Assembly (NCBI GenBank): GCA_024860865.1
Contig: JACRDV010000001.1
Location: 1-7,258, forward strand
Length of the DNA: 7,258 bases
Direction: 5' to 3'
From: Methanobacteriota archaeon
GTDB taxonomy: Archaea > JACRDV01
Shown: positions 1 to 5,188 of the stretch, in pieces
Layout: every line of letters begins with the position of its first letter
Numbering within the stretch: position 1 is the stretch's first letter
Translations under genes and position numbers: made by a program
The notes under the pieces: generated by a model
Told to the model about the DNA's origin: nothing
Database searches by the model: none
The model's input: the letters and a program-made list of their open reading frames with translations, nothing else

Positions 1-1
1 A

Positions 2-244
2 GGAGCATTTGGCAACTACTTAGATATTGAAAATGCAAAACTCATTGGATTGATTCCAAAAATTGAAACACGAAGAATTAAATTTATTGGAAATGCTGCT
101 GGATTTGGCGCTAGAATAGCATTAATTTCGCGCGAGAGCCGAAGAATTATAGAAAATATTCCTAAAAAGATTCAGTGTATAGAGTTAGCTGCAGATCCTA
201 ATTTTGGGAAGGTTTTTACATCAGCATTAAATTTTCCAACATAA
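2..244 (+). CDS. C-terminal part of a RACo/RamA-like ASKHA-domain corrinoid activation protein (5' truncated)
   Basis: The frame is open from base 2, so the gene begins upstream of the window; 80 residues and the stop remain. The tail starts with GAFGNYLD, continues with an IGLIP segment, then GNAAGFGARIAL, and ends with a CIELA...F..AL.FP pattern. From memory this is the conserved end of the DUF4445/ASKHA ATPases: RACo, RamA and relatives. These use ATP hydrolysis and a low-potential [2Fe-2S] ferredoxin domain to reduce Co(II) corrinoid proteins back to Co(I). The N-terminal ferredoxin and the nucleotide-binding part lie outside the window, so the subtype (acetyl-CoA pathway or methylamine/methoxy methyltransferase) cannot be decided. 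An internal ATG at base 50 is not the real start, because the conserved GAFGNYLD block precedes it. A corrinoid activator fits the methylene-tetrahydrofolate reductase genes further right. Family call is fairly firm; exact role is inferred. Confidence 0.8.
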   Translation, partial: GAFGNYLDIENAKLIGLIPKIETRRIKFIGNAAGFGARIALISRESRRIIENIPKKIQCIELAADPNFGKVFTSALNFPT

Positions 245-266
245 AATGAGAAATATCTTTAGAATC

Positions 267-284
267 AAGCCGAGTGGCTTTTTT
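267..284 (+). terminator. Hairpin plus T-tract after the corrinoid activase gene
   Basis: Arms AAGCC (267-271) and GGCTT (276-280) enclose a GAGT loop and run into six T residues (279-284), 23 bases after the stop codon of the activase tail. It has the form of an intrinsic terminator. Archaeal polymerase mainly needs the T-tract, so the short stem may only assist. Confidence 0.55.
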
Positions 285-451
285 GTTAAATAACACAACA
301 GCCAAAAAGAGATTTTTCATTGCTTTGAATCTATATCTAGCTAATTTCTATGACTTAAGTCAAGGAACATAGAGAAACTTCTTGAAGAATGTATTAGAAT
401 TAAAAGGATCGTAATGATTTTGTGAAGATTTAAAAAATTTTGTAGCTATGG
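285..451. other. AT-rich convergent intergenic stretch without a gene
   Basis: This lies between the ends of two converging genes. I see no plausible reading frame. The only structured element is a 12-base perfect palindrome, TGACTTAAGTCA (351-362), flanked by CTATG (348-352) and CATAG (368-372), which could form a nested stem. No function can be assigned. Confidence 0.4.
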
Positions 452-497
452 CTAAAAGCTAAAAGCAAAAAGTCTATTAAAAGCAAAAAATTTGCTT
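452..497 (-). terminator. Repeated T-tract terminator of the acidic-tail protein gene
   Basis: On the minus strand the stop codon is followed by several T-runs separated by GC doublets, with TTTTTGCTTTTA occurring twice. An AAGCAAA/TTTGCTT stem (481-487 with 491-497, three-base loop) overlaps the stop codon itself. Consecutive oligo-T tracts are the usual archaeal termination signal. Confidence 0.5.
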
Positions 498-855
498 AAC
501 TTTCCTCTTTTACCTCTTCAGCCATTTTCTCCTCTAACTCTTCTTCCTCTTCAAGCTCTTCCTCATCTACTTCAAGGTCAGTGAAGCCCAGTTCCTTGAG
601 TTCTTTTTTCGCCTCTTTTTTCGAAACTTCCTTTTCAAGCATTATATCGTAAAGGCCTCCATAAGCTGTCCAACCCGCCTTTAGTAAACCTCTTAAGATT
701 TTTGCAGATTCCTTAAGCCGCTCATTTAGTTCTCCACCAAGACTAACCAAGCTATCTGCAAACTCTAGTTTAAGTTCCTCTCCCTCGAGTTTTTTAAGTT
801 CCCAAGCTGGCTTTCCAAATAGCCACAGGGTTATTCTACTAATCTTTTGTACCAT
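496..855 (-). CDS. Small protein of unknown function with a glutamate-rich C-terminal tail
   Basis: The product is 119 residues and I do not recognise its family. Residues 1-25 are mixed basic/hydrophobic and contain a WLFGKPAWEL segment. Residues 26-60 look like an amphipathic helix, with leucines at regular spacing and many charges. Residues 54-73 are a less charged Gly/aromatic stretch (AGWTAYGGLYD), too polar to be a confident membrane span. Residues 78-119 are strongly charged, with clustered glutamates from about 95 to the end. The start is well supported by an SD at 859-866. The gene stands alone between its own upstream region and its own T-tract terminator and converges on the activase gene, so context gives no function. 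Acidic tails of this kind can act in nucleic-acid mimicry, chaperoning or partner binding, but none of these is shown here. Confidence 0.75.
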   Translation of the reverse strand: MVQKISRITLWLFGKPAWELKKLEGEELKLEFADSLVSLGGELNERLKESAKILRGLLKAGWTAYGGLYDIMLEKEVSKKEAKKELKELGFTDLEVDEEELEEEEELEEKMAEEVKEES

Positions 856-858
856 TAA

Positions 859-866
859 ATCACCTC
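859..866 (-). promoter_or_regulatory. Strong Shine-Dalgarno site of the acidic-tail gene
   Basis: The minus strand reads GAGGTGAT, a near-full complement of the 16S rRNA 3' end, with the GAGG core seven bases before the ATG at 855. It fixes the start of the 119-residue protein and shows that this message has a leader, unlike the seemingly leaderless cofG and hdr transcripts. Confidence 0.8.
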
Positions 867-940
867 TTTTTTACTTGCCGAGTAACAATTTATTGGAGTA
901 AAGTTTTCGATCCAATTTCAAAGTTTTGTAATTATTTTTG

Positions 941-960
941 GTGTAAACTAATTGTTACAC
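941..960. promoter_or_regulatory. Operator-like inverted repeat GTGTAA-N8-TTACAC
   Basis: Six-base perfect arms (941-946 and 955-960) are separated by eight bases, a spacing typical of sites for dimeric helix-turn-helix regulators. A nine-base inverted match, AATTGTTAC (950-958), recurs as GTAACAATT at 882-890, closer to the start codon at 855. The two sites bracket the likely promoter of the acidic-tail gene. No regulator is encoded in the window; function is inferred from symmetry and position only. Confidence 0.4.
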
Positions 961-1210
961 TCAGATAGATTTTTCGGGCTAAAATAGAAATCAAACTCCT
1001 TAATAAAGGTTTGCTTTCATCTCTCATCCTTTGAAGCCTTGCTTTTCAAATGCCCTCTACTTTTTCTTAACCATTTCAGCCAGGTTATTTGTGCCTGGAA
1101 CATTTCAAAATCTAAGTAGTGATTTGCCCCCAATGATTTTTTATGAGCTCTATTATCTTTTGAAAAGACTTTGGATATCTTTTTTCATAGGAAAAACAAA
1201 GAATACAAAG
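961..1210. other. Intergenic region with no convincing gene; broken minus-strand frames
   Basis: There is no well-supported coding region here. On the minus strand a short ATG frame at 1188-1153 encodes 11 residues. A second frame, open but without a good start, ends at 1017 and includes a 28-codon ATG piece (1103-1017) rich in Trp, Lys and Arg. Read across shifts these could be the remains of one small gene, but neither has an SD. A TTG-start plus-strand frame at 1031-1228 also lacks an SD and looks like chance. Confidence 0.35.
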
Positions 1211-1279
1211 AAAAAACTTAAAAAATAGAATAGAATTTCCTTCTGAATTATTATAAGGCTCCCCATACGTGCCGGGGAG
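1211..1279 (-). terminator. Terminator region downstream of cofG
   Basis: Reading away from the cofG stop on the minus strand, a six-pair stem (CTCCCC 1259-1264 with GGGGAG 1274-1279, nine-base loop) comes first. T-rich runs including two blocks of six T follow at 1211-1227. The GC-rich stem stands out in AT-rich surroundings. The stem and T-runs are about 30 bases apart, so termination probably rests on the T-tracts, with the hairpin perhaps protecting the 3' end. Confidence 0.5.
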
Positions 1280-1300
1280 AATCAAAAAAGAATCCGCCTC

Positions 1301-2452
1301 CTACATAAAAAGTATGCTATTTTTTTCTACTTCTAAAATTTTGGAAAAGATCTTATCCTTTAATCTAAAAGAAACAAAATCTTTTTTTATGTATTCGGAA
1401 AAGATTGGCAACCTCTCTTTTAATTGGAAACCAAGTTTATTAATTCTTTTCTCTAGTTCGAAAATAATTGGCCATCCAGCTTCTGGATTAATGTAATCCT
1501 TTGTAATTGGAGAAATTCCACCCAAATCATTTGCACCTGCCAATAAAAATGTCTCAATTGCATCATATGCTAAATTGGGCGGCACCTGAATATTTTTTAC
1601 AGGTAAAATCAATCTAGCAAGTGCTACTGTTTTTGCCATCTCCTCAACAGATGGCTCAGGCCAATTTTCCATGGGGGTATTTGGCTTAGGTTTAAAGTTT
1701 TGGATAATTATCTCTTGAATATGCCCATATTTTTGATCTAGCTCTTTTATCGCAAATAACGAATCTACTCTATCTTTAAATGTCTCCCCAATTCCAATCA
1801 ATAGCCCAGTCGTAAAAGGAATCTTCAACTCACCAGCGGATTTTATTGTATCCAATCTTGCTGCTGGGTGTTTTCCAGGGCTGAACTCATGGGCTTCAAC
1901 TTCACCAGTAGTTTCGAGCATTAATCCCATGCTTGCATTTACATCTTTTAATTTTTTGAGTTCGGCCTTTGATAATACTCCTGGGTTAGAATGAGGCAAA
2001 AGCCCTGTTGACTCGATAACTCGCTTGCACAACTCATGCAAATAATCAATCATGTTCTCATAACCAAGTTGCATTAAAAAAGATCGCACTTCTGGATACG
2101 AATCAGCTTTTTCTCCAAAAGTAAATAAAGCCTCAATGCAGCCTGAGGTTTGGCCTAAATTAGCTATCTTAAGAACTTCTTCCGGACTCAAAATTTTTGC
2201 TTCTGGGCTACTCAGGTCCCTCCTAAACCCACAATATTTGCACCGATTTCTACATATGTTTGTCAATGGAATGAAAACATTTTTTGAAAAAGTAACAACT
2301 TTGCCTTTATTATGAATTCTCAAAGAATTTGCTAACTTAATTAATTTTTTTAATGTTGCAAGGTCGCTATTCTCTGCTAAAAAATAAGCTTCTCTTTTAG
2401 TTATTCCGTTATTATCGATTTTTTCTAAAATCTTATTTGAAACTTTTTCCAT
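1301..2452 (-). CDS. cofG: FO synthase subunit CofG (7,8-didemethyl-8-hydroxy-5-deazariboflavin synthase, radical SAM)
   Basis: CofG acts after CofH in making FO, the deazaflavin chromophore of coenzyme F420, by radical-SAM closure of the tyrosine-ribitylaminouracil adduct. The chosen product has 383 residues. The radical-SAM motif CRNRCKYC gives C67, C71 and C74. Other family blocks are FTFGEKAD (about 112-119), LETTGE (179-184), LLIGIGE (217-223), QNFKPKPNTPM (251-261) and the very typical AGANDLGGISP...DYINPE (305-324). The frame stays open upstream to 2677, overlapping the divergent hdr gene. The ATG at 2452 is preferred because an ideal minus-strand TATA box lies about 26 bases before it, implying a leaderless message, and because family similarity begins soon after. 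An ATG at 2524 is possible but would place the start upstream of that box. The partner cofH is not in the window. CofG genes are often beside cofH, so the isolated position beside a MetF-type module is worth noting. Confidence 0.93.
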   Translation of the reverse strand: MEKVSNKILEKIDNNGITKREAYFLAENSDLATLKKLIKLANSLRIHNKGKVVTFSKNVFIPLTNICRNRCKYCGFRRDLSSPEAKILSPEEVLKIANLGQTSGCIEALFTFGEKADSYPEVRSFLMQLGYENMIDYLHELCKRVIESTGLLPHSNPGVLSKAELKKLKDVNASMGLMLETTGEVEAHEFSPGKHPAARLDTIKSAGELKIPFTTGLLIGIGETFKDRVDSLFAIKELDQKYGHIQEIIIQNFKPKPNTPMENWPEPSVEEMAKTVALARLILPVKNIQVPPNLAYDAIETFLLAGANDLGGISPITKDYINPEAGWPIIFELEKRINKLGFQLKERLPIFSEYIKKDFVSFRLKDKIFSKILEVEKNSILFM

Positions 2453-2473
2453 AAAACCACTTTTTAACCCAAA

Positions 2474-2482
2474 CTTTTTATA
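2474..2482 (-). promoter_or_regulatory. TATA box for cofG
   Basis: The minus strand reads TATAAAAAG, centred at 2478, which is 26 bases before the A of the ATG at 2452. That is the normal archaeal TATA-to-start-site distance, so transcription would begin at or next to the start codon. No SD is visible upstream of this ATG, which agrees with leaderless translation. Confidence 0.6.
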
Positions 2483-2493
2483 GCCTGCCTTAA

Positions 2494-2503
2494 TTATAAA
2501 AAT
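2494..2503 (+). promoter_or_regulatory. TATA box for the hdrC-mvhD/metV operon
   Basis: TTATAAAAAT lies about 30 bases before the ATG at 2528 and faces away from the cofG box, which is only about 20 bases distant. No SD is visible before 2528, so this message also looks leaderless or nearly so. A second ATG at 2543 would have a leader of roughly 15 to 20 bases. Confidence 0.5.
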
Positions 2504-2527
2504 TAATAACTTGATAACTATCATTAA

Positions 2528-3433
2528 ATGAAGCTGATAATAATGGAGACCTCTAATGCAAAGAAAAAAGCGTATGCTTGCTATCAGTGCGGTGTTTGCA
2601 CTGGCATATGCCCTATGGCAAGGCTTACAGAGGAATTCAAACCACGCCTGATAGTTCAAGATTTTCAGTCTAACCAAACGGAGGACATATTAAAAAAAAA
2701 TTCCCTTTGGCTCTGCGCTGCCTGCTATTGCTGTTATGAGAACTGCCCACAAATGATAAACGTTACCGACATAATAGCAGATTTGAAGGGTGAGGCCGTA
2801 AAGTACGGCAACGTGCCGCTAAAGGTAAACGAGGATAAATGCATTGGATGCGCAAACTGCGAATACGTCTGCCCATATGGGGCTATTAAAGTGGATGTTC
2901 ACGATTCTAAATCTAAAAGCAATCCAGAACTTTGTATAAGCTGCGGCTCTTGTGCTGCCGAATGTCCAGCAATCGCAATTGCCATGCAGAACTTTGCAGA
3001 CCAGCAAATGAAAAGCGCGATAGAAAAAACTATTTCTTCTTTTGGGAAGGGAGAGCTAAGGATAGTTTCATTTTTGTGCAACTGGAGTGCTTACGCGGGA
3101 GCTGATTCTACAACCTCCTCGAGGTCAATCCGGGTTATGTGCACTGGGAGAATCGACTCACTTTTCATCTATCACGCATTTCTATCAGGTGCTGATGGCG
3201 TGCTGATAGGCGCCTGTAATCGCGGAGACTGTTACTACGCCTCTGGCAATATAAACGCTGAAAAAAGAATAAACAAAATTAAAAAACAACTTGGGGATAT
3301 AGGAGTCGAGCCCGAAAGATTGAGGTTTAAGTGGATTTCTAGAAGTGAAAAGCAAAAATTTGCAGACGTTATCACAGACTTTACTGAAAAATTGAAAAAA
3401 CTCGGCCCAAGCCCGCTCAGGAAGATGAGATAA
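2528..3433 (+). CDS. HdrC-ferredoxin-MvhD fusion, iron-sulfur electron-transfer subunit
   Basis: This 301-residue protein joins three electron-transfer parts. Residues about 15-80 are HdrC-like, with two [4Fe-4S] motifs: C18, C21, C24, C28 and C63, C66, C69, C73. Residues about 97-155 are a 2[4Fe-4S] ferredoxin: C105, C108, C111, C115 and C136, C139, C142, C146. Residues about 176-290 are MvhD/FlpD-like, with FLCNWSAYAGAD (C184), MCTGRID (C205) and GACNRGDCYY (C230, C235), the usual [2Fe-2S] ligands. In known complexes HdrC sits with HdrB, and MvhD passes electrons from hydrogenase or formate dehydrogenase to HdrA. Here the pieces are one chain, with neither HdrA nor HdrB nearby. The gene directly abuts metV in the same frame, so it most likely feeds electrons to, or takes them from, the MetV-MetF reductase. 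No signal peptide or membrane span is seen, so it is probably cytoplasmic. Parts of the gene are visibly richer in G and C than metF or cofC. The start may be 2528 or 2543; the conserved region begins after both. Confidence 0.88.
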   Translation: MKLIIMETSNAKKKAYACYQCGVCTGICPMARLTEEFKPRLIVQDFQSNQTEDILKKNSLWLCAACYCCYENCPQMINVTDIIADLKGEAVKYGNVPLKVNEDKCIGCANCEYVCPYGAIKVDVHDSKSKSNPELCISCGSCAAECPAIAIAMQNFADQQMKSAIEKTISSFGKGELRIVSFLCNWSAYAGADSTTSSRSIRVMCTGRIDSLFIYHAFLSGADGVLIGACNRGDCYYASGNINAEKRINKIKKQLGDIGVEPERLRFKWISRSEKQKFADVITDFTEKLKKLGPSPLRKMR

Positions 3434-4087
3434 ATGATCGTTGTTGAAAGAAAAAATATTAACGATATATTGGAAAACCTGAAAGGATTTAAAAAAATTT
3501 TGCTTGTAGGCTGTAACGGATGTGTTGGGATTTATCAGCTAGGCGGAGAAAAGCAGGCTATAGAATTAGCTATGCTCATTAATATGGGCAACAAACTAAA
3601 AGATAAAAAAATTGATACAAAGGCCATAACAGTTATAAGGCAGTGCGATAAACAAATTGTAAAAGAAGAACTTGGGCCTATAATAACTGATTGCGATATT
3701 ATTCTTTCTCTTGCCTGTGGAGCAGGCGTGCAAACAGTTGCGGAAGTATTTGAAAATATACCTGTTATCCCTGCAAACGATACAAAATTCATAGGTGCTC
3801 AAGCAAGGGAGAAGGGTACGTTGTTTGAAATGTGCATTGCTTGCGGAAATTGCATCCTTGATAAAACAGGCGGAATATGCCCAGTAACTCGCTGCCCCAA
3901 GAGCCACTTAAATGGTCCATGTGGAGGAGTTTACAAAGGGAAATGCGAAACGGATAAGGAAAGAGATTGCGCATGGTTACTCATATACAATAAACTAAAA
4001 TTATCAGGTAAATTAGAATCGATGAAAAAAATTGCATCTCCAAAAGATTTTACAAAGGCAGCACATCCTAGAAAGCAGGAGGTTTAA
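3434..4087 (+). CDS. metV: MetV-like methylene-tetrahydrofolate reductase partner (iron-sulfur/zinc protein)
   Basis: The 217-residue product matches the 'methylene-tetrahydrofolate reductase C-terminal' family, called MetV in acetogens, where it forms a complex with MetF and hands electrons to its flavin. The N-terminal part (about 15-125) has VGCNGC (C27, C30) followed by further cysteines at C71, C87 and C95. The C-terminal part (about 130-185) holds C134, C137, C140, C149, C154, C163, C171 and C179, in a CIACGNC...GGICPVTRCPK...GPCGG arrangement typical of the family and fit to bind Fe-S clusters and perhaps zinc. The ATG follows the TAA of the upstream fusion gene with no spacer, and the upstream sequence has only a weak purine-rich SD, so translation is probably coupled. 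metF follows 200 bases later with its own promoter-like and SD signals. The assignment as MetF partner is strong; its redox centres here are inferred from cysteine spacing. Confidence 0.85.
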   Translation: MIVVERKNINDILENLKGFKKILLVGCNGCVGIYQLGGEKQAIELAMLINMGNKLKDKKIDTKAITVIRQCDKQIVKEELGPIITDCDIILSLACGAGVQTVAEVFENIPVIPANDTKFIGAQAREKGTLFEMCIACGNCILDKTGGICPVTRCPKSHLNGPCGGVYKGKCETDKERDCAWLLIYNKLKLSGKLESMKKIASPKDFTKAAHPRKQEV

Positions 4088-4288
4088 AAACTCGTTGACA
4101 AAATCCTTCCCCATAGCATCACAGCTATTTTCGCAACTGCCTTCGGATAGTTTTTGGCATAACTTTTAATCTTGCAGAAATTAAACATTATATATAATGC
4201 TAATGCAATTTTGGTAATGAGTTGTAAATTGATTTCAAGCTGTTAACAGGGAGTATGCTCGGTTATTAGATTTGCATAGGAGAAAACC
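4088..4288 (+). promoter_or_regulatory. metV-metF intergenic region with metF promoter and leader
   Basis: CATTATATATAATG (4186-4199) is a perfect 14-base palindrome containing a TATA box. A start of transcription near 4219 would leave a metF leader of about 70 bases. T-rich runs at 4150-4169 may end the metV message. A strong AGGAGG (4077-4082) at the very end of metV faces only a 24-residue TTG frame (4095-4169). Antiparallel to it lies a 34-codon ATG frame (4188-4084). Neither short frame is convincing as a gene. Confidence 0.5.
4278..4282 (+). promoter_or_regulatory. Shine-Dalgarno site of metF
   Basis: AGGAG ends six bases before the ATG at 4289 and fixes the metF start. metF therefore has its own ribosome entry and need not be coupled to metV. 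Confidence 0.7.
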
Positions 4289-5173
4289 ATGACTAAAAGT
4301 GAACTAATTAAAAGTTTAGAATCTGGAAAATTTACTATAACTGCTGAGATTGAAGCTCCAAAGGGAATTAATACTGAAAAAATAATCCAAAATGCACAGC
4401 TCTTAAAGGGCTACGTTACAGCCATAAATGTAACCGATTGTCCTCTTGGTAATGTTATGATGAATTCCCTAGTCCCTTGCCATTTAATCCAAGAAAAAGT
4501 TGGTGTTGAGGCAGTTTTACAGATGACTTGCCGTGATAGAAATAGAATCGGAATTCAAGCGGACTTCCTTGGAGCAGCTGCTCTTGGAATAAAAAATATC
4601 CTGGCTTTGACTGGAGATCATCCTAGACTTGGGGACCACCCTCAAGCAAAACCAGTTTTTGATTTAGACTCTGTTCAGCTCACAATGCTAATTAAAAAAC
4701 TAAACGAAGGGTTTGACTTTAATGGACATAAACTAGAAGGAACACCGAAGTTCCACATAGGAGTTGCAGCAACTCCAGGCGCTGATCCTCTCGAACTTGA
4801 AATAATTAAACTAGAGAAAAAAATGGAAGCTGGAGCAGAGTTTGTTCAAACGCAGGCAGTATATGATATCAATATTTTAGATAAATTCATGGATGCAGTG
4901 AGCCATCTTTCAATAAAAGTTTTGGTTGGAGTTGTTCCTTTAAAGTCAGCTGGAATGGCCAAATATATGAACAAACATGTTCCTGGAATTAAGATACCAG
5001 AAGACATTATTAAAAGAATGGAGAAAGCAGAAGAACCTATAAAGGAAGGTAATACCATCGCCGCTGAGTTTTTAAAAGCAGTAAAAGGATCTAAAGCACA
5101 CGGTGCCCATATAATGGCAGTTGGAACTCAACAATATGTTCCAACGATAATAAAACAAGCTGGATTAATCTAG
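4289..5173 (+). CDS. metF: Methylenetetrahydrofolate reductase, MetF type
   Basis: The 294-residue product reduces methylene-tetrahydrofolate, or in archaea perhaps a tetrahydromethanopterin-type analogue, to the methyl form, using a bound flavin in a TIM barrel. Family blocks are AEIEAPKG (19-26; E20 aligns by eye with the catalytic Glu28 of E. coli MetF), INVTD (46-50), TCRDRNR (80-86), ALTGDHP (106-112; D110 corresponds to the flavin-contacting Asp120) and FVQTQAVYD (185-193). The length is near that of a catalytic domain alone, so the C-terminal regulatory region of eukaryotic enzymes is absent. Methanogens normally use the unrelated F420-dependent Mer at this step. A MetF with MetV and an Hdr/MvhD-type protein instead resembles the acetogen MetVF complexes described for Moorella. 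cofC follows after 15 bases, so the two are probably cotranscribed. Identity is strong; the physiological electron donor is unknown. Confidence 0.92.
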   Translation: MTKSELIKSLESGKFTITAEIEAPKGINTEKIIQNAQLLKGYVTAINVTDCPLGNVMMNSLVPCHLIQEKVGVEAVLQMTCRDRNRIGIQADFLGAAALGIKNILALTGDHPRLGDHPQAKPVFDLDSVQLTMLIKKLNEGFDFNGHKLEGTPKFHIGVAATPGADPLELEIIKLEKKMEAGAEFVQTQAVYDINILDKFMDAVSHLSIKVLVGVVPLKSAGMAKYMNKHVPGIKIPEDIIKRMEKAEEPIKEGNTIAAEFLKAVKGSKAHGAHIMAVGTQQYVPTIIKQAGLI

Positions 5174-5188
5174 TAATAACCTAAGTCA

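Noticed and set aside
1031-1228. 65-codon plus-strand frame beginning with TTG
   Set aside because: No SD or promoter-like support, a low-complexity Lys-rich end, and it ends in the T-tract (A-rich on this strand) region that terminates cofG.
1257-1281. GC-rich stem as part of a tRNA or structured RNA gene
   Set aside because: Only one six-pair stem is present, with no cloverleaf or T-loop sequence; position fits the cofG 3' end better.
2453-2677. N-terminal extension of the cofG frame to 2677
   Set aside because: It runs antisense through the HdrC cysteine motifs of the divergent gene, lies upstream of the best cofG TATA box, and CofG similarity starts only after 2452.
3431-3433. Recoded stop (selenocysteine or pyrrolysine) joining the fusion gene to metV
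   Set aside because: The stop is TAA rather than TGA or TAG, and a normal ATG follows at once.
3535-3907. Two minus-strand frames of 85 and 103 codons inside metV
   Set aside because: They are antisense shadows of the cysteine-rich metV frame, which has clear family motifs.
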